DNA from: Hymenobacter sp. H14-R3
GTDB taxonomy: Bacteria > Bacteroidota > Bacteroidia > Cytophagales > Hymenobacteraceae
DNA length: 64,000 nt
Assembly (NCBI RefSeq): GCF_030063445.1
Contig: NZ_JASITD010000003.1
Coordinates: 186,001-250,000 of the forward strand
Direction of reading: 5' to 3'
Positions within the stretch are counted from its first letter, which is position 1, and each line of letters starts with the position of its first letter. A model generated the notes under the pieces. The model saw only the letters and a list, made by a program, of their open reading frames with translations, ran no database searches and was not told where the DNA came from. Of this stretch, positions 53,617 to 63,082 are shown piece after piece. The position numbers and the translations under genes are program-made.

Positions 53617-53732
53617 TGTCATTGCGAGCACAACGAAGTGGAGCGCGGTAATCCTTCCTTCAGCACTTGGATTACTAACCCAAGTGCGAAGGAAAGATTG
53701 CCGCGCTCCACTTCGTTGCGCTCGCAATGACA
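53617..53732. repeat. Palindromic repeat, family B (TGTCATTGCGAGC), copy 2
   Basis: Long imperfect inverted copies from TGTCATTGCGAGCACAACGA at 53617 to its inverse at 53732, with an internal stem at CTTCCTT/AAGGAAG. It relates to the element at 11919-12017. It separates RNase R from the polyprenyl synthetase gene. Confidence 0.85.
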
Positions 53733-53747
53733 GATGAATTATAGAAT

Positions 53748-56309
53748 CTAGCGGCGGCGCTTGACGCCTTCCTTGCCGCCGCGGCTACTGCCGCCGCTGC
53801 CTTTGTAGCCACCGCCGCCCTTGCTATTACCGCCGCTGTTGCGGGCGGGGCGGCCCCCGCGGCCGGCTTCGCGCTCGGCGCGCTCGCGTTGCTTCACGCC
53901 TTCGGGGCGGTCGTCGACCAGCTCCATGTCGATGGTGCGGTCGAGCAGGTTGGCCGACGTTACCACCACTTGCAACTCGTCGCCAAACTGGATGATGCGC
54001 TTCGAGCCGCGGCCCACGATGCGGTAGTTCTCCTTGTCAAGCTCAAACGTATCGCCGGGAATGTCGGAGATACGCACCATGCCTTCGCACTTGTTGGCCT
54101 CGATTTCGATGTAGATGCCGCGCTCGGTGAGGCCCGATACCACGCCCGTAAACTGCTCGCCGATGTGCGCGCCGATGTACTCGACCTGCTTGTATTTGAT
54201 GCTGGCGCGCTCGGCATTGGCGGCCAGCTTCTCGCGGGCCGAGGAATGCTTGCAGGCTTCTTCTACGGGCTCCACGGCGGCGTTCTTACCGCCATTGAGG
54301 TAGTACTCCAGCAGGCGGTGGGCCATCATGTCGGGGTACCGGCGGATGGGTGAGGTGAAGTGCGAGTAGTGCGCAAACGCAAGGCCGAAGTGACCCAGCG
54401 GCTCGGTAGTATAAATGGCCTTCGACATGGACCGGATGGCCAGGCCCTGAATCACGTTTTGCTCGGGCTTGCCCACCACCTCAGTGCTCAGCTTGTTGAG
54501 CTCGGTGCTTACTTTTTTGGGGTTGCTCAGGTTGAGGGTGTGGCCAAACTTCTGGGCAAACATGGCGAAGTTTTCGAGGCGGTCGGGGTCGGGTGCGTCG
54601 TGGGTGCGATACACCATAGTGAAGCGCGGCTTGGTCTTTTTGAGGCCAAACACGAACTCGGCCACCCGCTTGTTGGCGAGCAGCATGAACTCCTCGATGA
54701 GCTTGTGCGCGTCCTTGCGCTCCTTCACGTACACGCCAAGCGGCTTGCCGTCTTCGCCCAGCTTGAACTTCACCTCCTGCGTTTCAAAGCTGATGGCCCC
54801 CTTGCGGAAGCGCTCAGCCGAGAGCAGCTTGGCCAGCCGGTTGAGCAGGTTTACCTCTTCGGCGAATTCGCCCGCGCCGGTTTCGATGCGCTCCTGCGCG
54901 TCTTCATAGCTGAAGCGGCGGTCGGAGTGAATGACGGTTTTGCCAAACCAGGAATCCACCAGCTTGCCCTTATCGTCGAGTTCAAACACGGCCGAGAAGG
55001 TGAGCTTGTCCTCGTTGGGCCGCAGCGAGCAGAGGCCGTTGGAAAGGTTCTCGGGCAGCATCGGAATCACGCGGTCTACCAGGTACACCGAGGTGGCGCG
55101 GTTCTTACTCTCGCGCTCCAGCTCGGTGCCGAGGCGCACGTAGTGGGTCACGTCGGCGATGTGCACCCCTACTTCGTGGTTGCCGTTTTCGAGGGTGCGC
55201 AGGCTCAGGGCATCGTCAAAGTCCTTGGCGTCGGCCGGGTCGATGGTGAAGGTGAGCACGTCGCGGAAGTCGCGGCGCTTGGCAATCTCCTCCCTGGTTA
55301 CCTCCGTCGGGATGGCGTCGGCCTCCTCTTCCACCCCCGCCGGGAATTCGAAGGGCAGGCCGAACTCGGCCATGATGGCGTTTATCTCGGCCTCGTTCTC
55401 GCCGGCCGCGCCGAAGTTGCGGGCGATGGTACCCACCGGGCTGCGGCCCTGCGAATCCTGGTCCGGAAACTCGGTGATGCGCACCAGCACCTTGTCGCCG
55501 TTGCGGGCGTCGCCTAGCTCGCTGGCGGGCACCATCACATCAAAATAAGCCTTGCGGCTGTCGGGCTTCACAAAGCCGATGGAACCGTTGATTTGCAGGC
55601 GCCCCACCACTTCGGGGCGCTGGCGCTTGAGTACCTCCACCACGTCGCCAGTGAGGCGGCCGTCGCGCATGCCGCGCAGGCGCACCCGCACCAGGTCGCC
55701 ATCGAGGGCGTAGCGTAGCTGGTCGGTGAAGACGCGGATATCATCGCCCTCTCCATCCTCCCGCATTACAAAGGCGAAGCGCGGCGTGGCCAGCGACACC
55801 GTACCGATTACGGTGTTCACGTCGCGCTGAGACCGACGGTCGGGGCCATCGCCCACGTGGTCGAAGCCCGCCGCCCGGCGGCGGTGGATGATGGGGTCCT
55901 GGCCGAATTCCTCTTCTAGGACCGATTCTGCGGCGGCGGTGGCGGCGGCCTTTTTAGTGGTTTTGCGGGCCTTGGTGGCGCTGGCGGCCACTTGCAGGTC
56001 GGTGGGGTTAGCCAGGCGATACTCGTCGTTCTGGAGCAACTCCAAGCGGCCGGCCTGCTTCAGTTCCTTCAGGTGAGCAAACAGCTCTTCGCGCTGCGCC
56101 TTGGTGGTGATGCCGAGGCGGCGCGAGAGTTGCCGATAAGCCAGCACCTTGCCGGGGTTATCGGCAAACTGGCGGTACACGAGCTCTTCGTCGATGCTGG
56201 CTGCGGCCGCAGCCGCAACGGAGACTTTAGGGGTAGGAGCTGCCTTGGCGGCGGGGGCTGCCTTCGCGCGAGCGGCGCGGGGGGCGGCGGGGTCTTTGGG
56301 GTTTTTCAT
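53748..56309 (-). CDS. rnr: Ribonuclease R
   Basis: A processive 3'-5' exoribonuclease for structured RNA. The 853-residue protein has an Ala/Lys-rich N-terminal extension (about 40 residues), a winged-helix region, cold-shock domains, the RNB catalytic domain (TFTIDPADAKDFDDALSLR with the metal-binding Asp residues at about 355-370; GLAIRSMSKAIYTTEPLGHF and HFTSPIRRYPDMMAHRLLE), an S1 domain (YIGAHIGEQFTGVVSGLTER) and a basic Gly/Ser/Arg tail ending VKRRR. The length is normal for RNase R. ATG 56309 is used. Confidence 0.96.
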   Translation of the reverse strand: MKNPKDPAAPRAARAKAAPAAKAAPTPKVSVAAAAAASIDEELVYRQFADNPGKVLAYRQLSRRLGITTKAQREELFAHLKELKQAGRLELLQNDEYRLANPTDLQVAASATKARKTTKKAAATAAAESVLEEEFGQDPIIHRRRAAGFDHVGDGPDRRSQRDVNTVIGTVSLATPRFAFVMREDGEGDDIRVFTDQLRYALDGDLVRVRLRGMRDGRLTGDVVEVLKRQRPEVVGRLQINGSIGFVKPDSRKAYFDVMVPASELGDARNGDKVLVRITEFPDQDSQGRSPVGTIARNFGAAGENEAEINAIMAEFGLPFEFPAGVEEEADAIPTEVTREEIAKRRDFRDVLTFTIDPADAKDFDDALSLRTLENGNHEVGVHIADVTHYVRLGTELERESKNRATSVYLVDRVIPMLPENLSNGLCSLRPNEDKLTFSAVFELDDKGKLVDSWFGKTVIHSDRRFSYEDAQERIETGAGEFAEEVNLLNRLAKLLSAERFRKGAISFETQEVKFKLGEDGKPLGVYVKERKDAHKLIEEFMLLANKRVAEFVFGLKKTKPRFTMVYRTHDAPDPDRLENFAMFAQKFGHTLNLSNPKKVSTELNKLSTEVVGKPEQNVIQGLAIRSMSKAIYTTEPLGHFGLAFAHYSHFTSPIRRYPDMMAHRLLEYYLNGGKNAAVEPVEEACKHSSAREKLAANAERASIKYKQVEYIGAHIGEQFTGVVSGLTERGIYIEIEANKCEGMVRISDIPGDTFELDKENYRIVGRGSKRIIQFGDELQVVVTSANLLDRTIDMELVDDRPEGVKQRERAEREAGRGGRPARNSGGNSKGGGGYKGSGGSSRGGKEGVKRRR

Positions 56310-56498
56310 TAAGTTGGTAAGACGGCCGCCGGGCAGCTTGGGGTAAGATTGACGAAGGCGACGCGTGGTAAAGAAATTGGGAACGGAGGATTATTCCGCT
56401 CATTATTGGGTAAAAGTAAAACGGGAGCGGGAGCGGCTTGTTCAAAGCTAAGTGCCCGAGCAGCCGGGTACTACAGGCCCGCCGTGCGCTGGCCCACC

Positions 56499-58301
56499 TT
56501 ACTGCGCCACCCGCGCCGCGATGCGGGCCGGGTCATCACTGGGGATGGCTGCCAGCAGCTGCTGCGTATACGGATGCTGCGGGTGTGCGTACACATCAGC
56601 CGCCGGGCCGCTCTCCACAATCTTACCTTGGCTCATCACCAGCAGGCGGTCGCTCATGAAGCGGGCCACCGACAGGTCGTGGGTAATAAAGAGGTAGGTG
56701 ATGCCCAACTCGCGCTTGAGGTCGTTGAGCAGGTTGAGCACTTGCGCCTGCACCGACACGTCGAGTGCCGACACCGACTCATCGCACACGATGAGCTTGG
56801 GCCGCAGCGCCAGCGCCCGCGCAATGCAAATGCGCTGCCGCTGCCCACCGCTGAACTCATGCGAGTAGCGCTGCTCCGCGTCCTCACTCAGGCCCACGGT
56901 GCGCAGCAACTCGCGCACCCGGGCCTTTTGCTCGGCGCGGTTGCCACCCACGCCGTGCACCCGCAACGGTTCCAGAATTGCCTCGCCCACGGTGAGCATC
57001 GGGTTGAGGGCCGCGTAGGGGTCCTGAAACACGAGCTGAAACTCGCGCCGCCGGTGGCGCAATTCGCCGGCCGGTAGGCGCGCCAAGTCAGTGCCTTCAA
57101 ACAAGATGCGGCCGGCCGTTGGTTCCGTGAGGCGGAGCAGAGCCCGGCCGAGCGTGGTTTTGCCGCAACCCGACTCGCCCACGAGGCCCACCGTTTCGCC
57201 GCGATAGATATCGAAGCTGACTTCATCCACGGCTCGCACGTAGGTGGTGGCCCGGGTGAAGAACCCCTTGCGGATGGGAAAGTAAACCTGGAGGTTTTCG
57301 ACTTGCAGCAGGGGCGAATCGGCCGTGGAACGTGGATTTTGTTCCACGGGGAACGTTTTGGTGGTATCAGAATTAGTCCGTAACTGCAAAATGGCCGTTT
57401 CGGTGGGGGTGGCTCCTCCCCCACCGGCGCGCGCCGTGAGGTTGCCGGCCGCGTCGGTGTCCATGAAGTCGGCTACTACGGGCAGGCGCGTTTTGCCAAT
57501 GGAGAGCCGGGGGCGGCAGGCTAACAGGCCTTTAGTGTAGGGGTGCTGGGGGTTGGTGAAAATATCGAGCACCGTGCCCTGCTCCACCACCCGGCCGCGG
57601 TACATGACCAGGATGCGGTCGGCGATTTCGGCCACCACGCCGAGGTCGTGGGTGATGAAGAGCACGGCCGTGCCGTACTCGCGCCGCAAGTCGCGGATGA
57701 GCTGCAATATTTTGGCCTGCACCGTTACGTCGAGCGCCGTGGTGGGCTCATCGGCGATGAGCAGGGCGGGGCGGGCTGCCATGGCCATGGCAATCATCAC
57801 GCGCTGCTTCTGGCCGCCGCTGATTTCGTGCGGGTAGGATTTGAAAATATGGGCTGGGCGCGGCAGCTGGGCTTCGGTAAATAACTCTATAGTGCGGGCC
57901 TCAGCTTCTTTGGCCGTGAGCGCGGTGTGTAGCAGCAGCGCCTCGACCACCTGGTAGCCGCAGGTGAGCACGGGGTTCAGGGAAGTCATGGGCTCCTGAA
58001 AAATCATGCTGATGTCGTTGCCCCGCACTTGTTGCAGCTGCGCCTCGGTGAGGGGCAGCAAATCGACAGACCCCAGTTTGTCGGATTCGAAAAGCGCCGT
58101 GCCGCTTTCGATGCGGGCGGCCGGCTTGGCCAGCAGCCCCAGCAGCGCCAGCGAGGTCACCGACTTGCCCGAGCCCGACTCGCCCACAATGGCGAGCACC
58201 TCTCCCCTGTTTATCTCAAACGAGACGCCGGCCACGGCCCGCGTGTGCCCGCGCTGCGAATGAAAATCGACGGTGAGGTTTTCGACCGAGAGTAGAGGCA
58301 T
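56499..58301 (-). CDS. ABC transporter ATP-binding protein, two fused domains (Dpp/Opp type)
   Basis: The 600-residue protein fuses two oligopeptide-type ATPase domains (DppD-like at 1-280, DppF-like at about 310-600), as in GsiA. Each has Walker A ([16 protein letters not shown]), signature ([18 protein letters not shown]) and Walker B ([23 protein letters not shown]). It powers uptake or export of peptides or other small molecules; the membrane partners are not in the window. ATG 58301 is used. The TAAGTTTG promoter element would put the transcription start at or next to this ATG, suggesting a leaderless transcript. Confidence 0.93.
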   Translation of the reverse strand: MPLLSVENLTVDFHSQRGHTRAVAGVSFEINRGEVLAIVGESGSGKSVTSLALLGLLAKPAARIESGTALFESDKLGSVDLLPLTEAQLQQVRGNDISMIFQEPMTSLNPVLTCGYQVVEALLLHTALTAKEAEARTIELFTEAQLPRPAHIFKSYPHEISGGQKQRVMIAMAMAARPALLIADEPTTALDVTVQAKILQLIRDLRREYGTAVLFITHDLGVVAEIADRILVMYRGRVVEQGTVLDIFTNPQHPYTKGLLACRPRLSIGKTRLPVVADFMDTDAAGNLTARAGGGGATPTETAILQLRTNSDTTKTFPVEQNPRSTADSPLLQVENLQVYFPIRKGFFTRATTYVRAVDEVSFDIYRGETVGLVGESGCGKTTLGRALLRLTEPTAGRILFEGTDLARLPAGELRHRRREFQLVFQDPYAALNPMLTVGEAILEPLRVHGVGGNRAEQKARVRELLRTVGLSEDAEQRYSHEFSGGQRQRICIARALALRPKLIVCDESVSALDVSVQAQVLNLLNDLKRELGITYLFITHDLSVARFMSDRLLVMSQGKIVESGPAADVYAHPQHPYTQQLLAAIPSDDPARIAARVAQ

Positions 58302-58307
58302 AGACGA

Positions 58308-58315
58308 CAAACTTA
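58308..58315 (-). promoter_or_regulatory. -7-like element, possible leaderless transcript
   Basis: TAAGTTTG on the minus strand matches TAnnTTTG and ends 7 nt before the ABC ATPase ATG. Its upstream side lies in the tail of the lspA terminator. Confidence 0.45.
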
Positions 58316-58332
58316 CAGCAGGCTAAAAATAT

Positions 58333-58365
58333 AAACGTCTGCCATGCTGAGCACGGCAGACGTTT
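58333..58365 (-). terminator. Intrinsic terminator of the lspA transcript
   Basis: AAACGTCTGCC (58333-58343) pairs with GGCAGACGTTT (58355-58365), followed on the minus strand by ATATTTTTAGC. Confidence 0.7.
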
Positions 58366-58419
58366 TCTAGTCATTCAACGCTTAATGGGCTGGGTAATCC
58401 AAGTTGCGAGCCGTGCTCC

Positions 58420-58449
58420 CCGGTCGGCCGGCGCGAGCCGGCGGACCGG
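58420..58449. repeat. GC-rich hairpin, family D relative
   Basis: CCGGTCGGCCGGC and GCCGGCGGACCGG flank GCGA. It resembles the inner hairpin of the element at 29029-29149 (CCGGTCCGCCGGC with GCCGGCCGACCAG). Confidence 0.6.
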
Positions 58450-58506
58450 CAAAGCGGCCCCACAAATTGAACCTTGCCAGTGAGGCGCGCTGGTCCACAA
58501 CTTAGG

Positions 58507-59199
58507 CTAGGTGAGCTCCGAAGTGGGTGGCTCGGCGGTAAGGGCAGCCGTGTTTTGCTCGCTCTGCTTGAAGAAGCGGCCTTGCAGCAGCAGAATCAGC
58601 GCCACGCCGACGAAGATGGACGAATCGGCGATGTTGAAGATGGGCCATAGCGACAGGTACTTGCCGCCTATCAGGGGCCACGAAGCTGGTAGGAAGCCCT
58701 CGAAAATGTCAACGTATATCATATCAATGACTTGGCCGAAAAACCACGGCGTGGGCGAGCCAAAGGGTGCGTTGTGGTAGATGACGCCGTAGAAAATCGA
58801 GTCGATGACGTTGCCCACGGCCCCACCCAAAATCAGGGCCATGCAGGCGATGAAGCCCGCCGCCGCCCGGTGCCGCCACAGGTACACCATATAATAGCTG
58901 ATGCCGCCGGCCGCTAGAATGCGGAAAGCTGTGAGCACCACCTTGCCGTAGGGCGGCGGCAGCAACTCCACGCCGAAGGCCATGCCAGGGTTGAGGATGG
59001 AATGCAGCTTGAGCCAGTTGCCAATGAGCGGTATCTCGCCCGCCAGGCCAGGGGCCATATGCGTGTGCACCAGATACTTAGAAAGCTGGTCGATAGCGAT
59101 AATCAAGATGGCCAGCAGGAAAAAGGGCAACACGCTGCCCCGGCGCGCCAGGTAGCGCGGAGGCGCGGAAGAAGAAGCGGCGGGTAAATCGGTCTGCAC
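58507..59199 (-). CDS. lspA: Lipoprotein signal peptidase (signal peptidase II)
   Basis: The membrane aspartyl protease cleaves signal peptides of prolipoproteins. The 230-residue protein has four membrane helices and the catalytic pair Asp133 (GGAVGNVIDSIFYG) and Asp192 (FNIADSSIF). It is longer than the usual 160-170 residues because of an extra N-terminal 20 residues, a loop after residue 140 (GSPTPWFFGQVIDMI) and a C-terminal tail; such forms are normal in Bacteroidota. The start is GTG 59199. It is 134 bp downstream of ileS in the same direction, the common ileS-lspA order. Confidence 0.94.
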   Translation of the reverse strand: MQTDLPAASSSAPPRYLARRGSVLPFFLLAILIIAIDQLSKYLVHTHMAPGLAGEIPLIGNWLKLHSILNPGMAFGVELLPPPYGKVVLTAFRILAAGGISYYMVYLWRHRAAAGFIACMALILGGAVGNVIDSIFYGVIYHNAPFGSPTPWFFGQVIDMIYVDIFEGFLPASWPLIGGKYLSLWPIFNIADSSIFVGVALILLLQGRFFKQSEQNTAALTAEPPTSELT

Positions 59200-59333
59200 G
59201 GATGAAACTCTGGTTACTTTGTACTGTTTTATACCGGATTACGAGGTTTCATAACCTTTAAAAACGGCTTGGGCAAGGCGTTGTGCGCGAGAAAACCCGG
59301 CCGCGCTTTGGGGCGCAGCCGGGTGGCTCACAA

Positions 59334-62300
59334 TCAGGCAGTTACGACGTCTACTTTGGCAGGCACCGAGAAGTCGTCAAACTCCAGTACCGCGCCGCCA
59401 GCTACTTCGGGCACGAACTCCAGGCGCAGGGCCTGCACTTCTTCGCGGATGTAGTTGCCAAACGAGGCCACGGCGGCGTGCAACTCGGCGGGCGCGCTGG
59501 CGGCCAGCGCCACGCTAATGCGGTCCTGCACCTCCAGGCCCGAATCTTTGCGCAGGTTCTGGAGGCGGTTGACCAGCTCACGGGCTAAGCCTTCCTGGCG
59601 CAGTTCATCGGTGAGGGTCACGTCGAGGGCCACGGTGAGCGGACCGTCGGTAGCCACGAGCCAGCCGGGCAGGTCTTGGGTGCGGATTTCCACTTCGTCG
59701 AGGTGCAGGGTGAGGGTTTCGCCCTCCACTTCCACGGCTAGCTCGCCTTGCTTTTCGAGCTGGCTTAACTCGTCGGGACTCAGGGTTTGGATGCGGGCCC
59801 CCACGGCCTTGAGGCGCGGGCCATACACCTGGCCGAGGCGCTTGAAATTGGGCTTCACCGACTTCACCAGCACGCCGCTGGTGTCGTCCAGAAACTCCAC
59901 ATGCTTCACGTTGACCTCGGCGCAAATCAGGTCTTCGACCTTGCTCACTTGCTCCTTGGTAGAGCCGTTCAGCACCGGCACCAGGATGCGCTGCAAGGGC
60001 TGGCGCACCTTCAGCACCGATTTCTTGCGCAGCGAGTGCGTGAGCGAGCTGATGCGCTGGGCCAACTCCATACGCTCTTCCAACGCTTTGTCGATGAGCG
60101 TAGTATCAGCCTCGGCCAGGTAGGTCAAGTGTACCGACTCGGCCCCACCCCCAGCCCCTCCCCTGCGGGGGAGGGGAGCCGAGATAGAACGCACGTTATC
60201 AGAAGTTTCGAAGTCGTTAGGCTCCCCTTCTCCCATAGGGGAAGGGGTCGGGGGATGGGGCTGCATCAGGTTACCATACAGCCAGTCGGCGAAGAACGGC
60301 GCAATCGGCGCCATAAGCTGCGCCACGGTGCTGAGGCACTCGTGCAGCGTTTCGTAAGCGGCTTGCTTGTCGGTAGTTAGCTCACCTTTCCAGAAGCGGC
60401 GGCGCGAGAGGCGCACGTACCAGTTGGAGAGCTGGTCGGCCACGAAATCCTGGATGGCGCGGGCGGCTTTCGTGGGGTCGTAGCTGTCGAAGTGGCCGCG
60501 TACTTCGGCCAGCAGCGATTGCAACTTGCTCAGAATCCAGCGGTCCAGCTCGGTGCGCTCGGCCACGGGCACACTGGGCTTCTCCCCCATTTGGAAGCGG
60601 TCGAGGTTGGCATAGAGCGCGAAGAAGGAGTACGTGTTGAAGAGCGTACCGAAGAACTTGCGCTGCGCCTCCACAATGCCGGCCGAATCAAACTTAAGGT
60701 TGTCCCAGGGCGAAGAATTGGCAATCATGTACCAACGCGTGGCGTCGGGGCCGTACTTGGCAATCGTCTCAAACGGGTCCACGGCGTTGCCAAGGCGCTT
60801 ACTCATCTTGTTGCCCTCCTTATCGAGCACCAAGCCGTTGGCAATCACGTTTTTAAAGGCCACCGAGTCTTCCAGCATCACGGCCAGCGCGTGCAGCGTG
60901 AAGAACCAGCCGCGGGTCTGGTCCACGCCTTCGGCGATGAAATCGGCGGGGAAATTCTTGGCGAATTTCTCCTGATTCTCAAACGGATAGTGCCACTGTG
61001 CATACGGCACCGCGCCCGAGTCGAACCACACGTCGATGAGGTCGGGCTCGCGGTACATGGGCTGGCCACTGGGCGAAACCAGGAAAATATCGTCCACGTA
61101 GGGCCGGTGCAGGTCCACTTTTTCGCCGTTGGCGTAGGGGTTGTGGGTCATCACTTCGGCCGCTACGGCCTTATCAATCTCCGCCTTTAGCTCGGCGATG
61201 CTGCCGATGCAGATTTCCTCGGTGCGGTCCTGGGTGCGCCAGATGGGCAGCGGCGTGCCCCAGTAGCGCGAGCGGCTGAGGTTCCAGTCCACCAGGTTTT
61301 CGAGCCAGTTGCCGAAGCGGCCGGTGCCGGTGCTTTCGGGCTTCCAGTTGATGGTTTTGTTGAGCTCGATGAGGCGGTCTTTCACGGCCGTGGTCTTGAT
61401 AAACCACGAGTCGAGGGGGTAGTACAGCACCGGCTTGTCAGTGCGCCAGCAGTGCGGATAGGTGTGCTCGTACTTCTCGGTTTTGAAGGCCGTGCCGTTG
61501 GTGCGCATCCGAATGGCGATGCTCTCATCCAGCGTTTTATAGTCGGCCCCGCTCTGGTCGTGGCCGTCGTAATTCTTCACCCAGCGGCCGCCAAACTCGC
61601 CCATTTGGGCCACGTAGCGGCCCGTGCGGTCCACGATGGGGCCGAGGGTACCCTCTTTATCCGGCAGCATCAGCGCGGGGATGTTGTTGAGCTGCGCCAC
61701 CCGAAAGTCGTCCGCGCCAAACGTGGGCGAAATGTGCACGATGCCGGTACCGTCTTCGGTGGTTACGAAGTCGCCGGGGATTACACGGAAGGCATTTTCT
61801 TCACCTTCGAAGTGCGGGAAACCGGCTTCGGTACCGAATAGGCGCTCGTAATGGATGCCTACTAGGTCTTTTCCTTTGAATTCAGCTATGATTTTTGGCC
61901 TAGCAGCCTCGACAATAGCCAAAGCCGTCTTCAACGGGTCTATAACAAGCGGGTCACTAGAAAACTGCTTTGTGAGAGCTGTAACGTTTGGGACGGCAAC
62001 TAATTTATCTAAGAGTTTCTTAGCAGCTACGACAGCAATTTTTTCGTGTGTGTACTGATTCTCAGTAACTGCTAGAACATAGTCGATGTTGTTACCTACT
62101 GCTAGTGCAGTATTAGCAGGTAGAGTCCAAGGAGTAGTAGTCCAAGCTAAAACAGAAACTGGCACATCTACTTTTTCAGCTTCTAGCGCTTCAAACAGCT
62201 TCTCCGAAGCCGCATCGCGCACTACCTTAAACTGCGCCACTACCGTCGTATCCTTCACGTCCTTATACGTGCCCGGCTGGTTCAGCTCGTGCGACGAAAG

Positions 62301-62867
62301 GCCAGTGCCGGCGGCCGGTGAGTAGGGCTGAATGGTGTAGCCTTTGTACAGGAAACCCTTGTCGTAGAGCTTCTTGAGGAGCGCCCAGCAGCTCTCGATG
62401 TACTCGGGCTCGAAGGTGATGTAGGGGTCGTCGAGGTCCACCCAGTAGCCCATTTGCTGGGTCAGCTCGTCCCACTGCGCCTTGAAGCGCATCACGGTTT
62501 CGCGGCAGCGCTGGTTGTACTCCTCCACGCTGATTTTGTGGCCGATATCCTCCTTCGTGATGCCCAGCTCCTTCTCCACTTGCAGCTCGATGGGCAGGCC
62601 GTGGGTATCCCAACCGCCCTTGCGGGGCACCTGCTTGCCGAGCTGCGTCTGGTAGCGGCAGAAGATGTCCTTCACCGCCCGCGCCATCACGTGGTGGATG
62701 CCGGGCTGGCCATTGGCCGAGGGCGGACCCTCGTAAAACACGAACGTGGGCTGGCCGTCGCGGCTGCTCACGCTCTTCTCAAAAATGCCGTTGGCCTCCC
62801 AATAGGCCCGCACGTCGGTGGCGAGCTTGGCGTAGTCGAGCGGCTGCTTGTATTCGGTATAAGTCAT
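59334..62867 (-). CDS. ileS: Isoleucyl-tRNA synthetase with an in-frame palindromic insertion
   Basis: The 1177-residue class I synthetase charges tRNA-Ile and edits valine. It has the HIGH-type motif GQPGIHHVMARAVKDI at about 53-68, the editing (CP1) domain starting LAWTTTPWTLPANTAL, the KMSKS motif NKMSKRLGNAVDPFETI, the anticodon-binding domain and the C-terminal DUF5915-like region. About 40 residues (868-909, PHPPTPSPMGEGEP to RRGGAGGGA) are encoded by a palindromic repeat inserted in frame between GNLMQ and ESVHLT, and have no match to the family. A 320-bp segment of the editing domain (residues about 222-329) is AT-richer than the rest. ATG 62867 gives the family N-terminus. Confidence 0.97.
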   Translation of the reverse strand: MTYTEYKQPLDYAKLATDVRAYWEANGIFEKSVSSRDGQPTFVFYEGPPSANGQPGIHHVMARAVKDIFCRYQTQLGKQVPRKGGWDTHGLPIELQVEKELGITKEDIGHKISVEEYNQRCRETVMRFKAQWDELTQQMGYWVDLDDPYITFEPEYIESCWALLKKLYDKGFLYKGYTIQPYSPAAGTGLSSHELNQPGTYKDVKDTTVVAQFKVVRDAASEKLFEALEAEKVDVPVSVLAWTTTPWTLPANTALAVGNNIDYVLAVTENQYTHEKIAVVAAKKLLDKLVAVPNVTALTKQFSSDPLVIDPLKTALAIVEAARPKIIAEFKGKDLVGIHYERLFGTEAGFPHFEGEENAFRVIPGDFVTTEDGTGIVHISPTFGADDFRVAQLNNIPALMLPDKEGTLGPIVDRTGRYVAQMGEFGGRWVKNYDGHDQSGADYKTLDESIAIRMRTNGTAFKTEKYEHTYPHCWRTDKPVLYYPLDSWFIKTTAVKDRLIELNKTINWKPESTGTGRFGNWLENLVDWNLSRSRYWGTPLPIWRTQDRTEEICIGSIAELKAEIDKAVAAEVMTHNPYANGEKVDLHRPYVDDIFLVSPSGQPMYREPDLIDVWFDSGAVPYAQWHYPFENQEKFAKNFPADFIAEGVDQTRGWFFTLHALAVMLEDSVAFKNVIANGLVLDKEGNKMSKRLGNAVDPFETIAKYGPDATRWYMIANSSPWDNLKFDSAGIVEAQRKFFGTLFNTYSFFALYANLDRFQMGEKPSVPVAERTELDRWILSKLQSLLAEVRGHFDSYDPTKAARAIQDFVADQLSNWYVRLSRRRFWKGELTTDKQAAYETLHECLSTVAQLMAPIAPFFADWLYGNLMQPHPPTPSPMGEGEPNDFETSDNVRSISAPLPRRGGAGGGAESVHLTYLAEADTTLIDKALEERMELAQRISSLTHSLRKKSVLKVRQPLQRILVPVLNGSTKEQVSKVEDLICAEVNVKHVEFLDDTSGVLVKSVKPNFKRLGQVYGPRLKAVGARIQTLSPDELSQLEKQGELAVEVEGETLTLHLDEVEIRTQDLPGWLVATDGPLTVALDVTLTDELRQEGLARELVNRLQNLRKDSGLEVQDRISVALAASAPAELHAAVASFGNYIREEVQALRLEFVPEVAGGAVLEFDDFSVPAKVDVVTA
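60141..60264. repeat. Palindromic repeat inserted in the ileS coding sequence
   Basis: GGCCCCACCCCCAGCCCCTC-type sequence at 60141 onward is inverted at the right end near 60264, with GC-rich inner hairpins on both sides. It carries no stop in the ileS frame. It is related in composition and layout to the element at 62935-63059, upstream of the same gene. Confidence 0.88.
61880..62200 (-). other. AT-rich patch within the ileS editing domain
   Basis: The segment is visibly poorer in GC (about 40-45 percent by eye) than the surrounding ileS sequence and uses A/T-ending codons for the same conserved protein. It covers CP1-domain residues about 222-329. Boundaries are approximate. Confidence 0.7.
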
Positions 62868-62934
62868 TGTATTAGTAGCTATTAGCTGCTAGCCGTTAGC
62901 TTTTTTCGTTTGTAGCATCGCCCTCCGCGTGCGC

Positions 62935-63059
62935 CTCACCCCCTAGCCCCCTCTCCGAAAAGGAGAGGGGGGATTAGCTTTTAAATCTAGTACCAGCCTG
63001 GCAACTAAAACTAGAGCTAGTTCCCCCTCTCCTTTTCGGAGAGGGGGCCAGGGGGTGAG
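62935..63059. repeat. Palindromic repeat (CTCACCCCCTAGCCCCCTCT)
   Basis: The left arm 62935-62973 and right arm 63022-63059 are inverted copies, each also containing a CCCCTCTCC/GGAGAGGGG hairpin around TTTTCGG or CCGAAAAG. It fills much of the space between ileS and the transporter gene. Confidence 0.88.
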
Positions 63060-63082
63060 ACACCCCGTTAGGCAGATTTGAT

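Noticed and set aside
57340..57355. TGTTCCACGGGGAACG, similar to parS
   Set aside because: Only 13 of 16 positions match and the central CACGTG is lost; it lies inside the ABC ATPase coding sequence.
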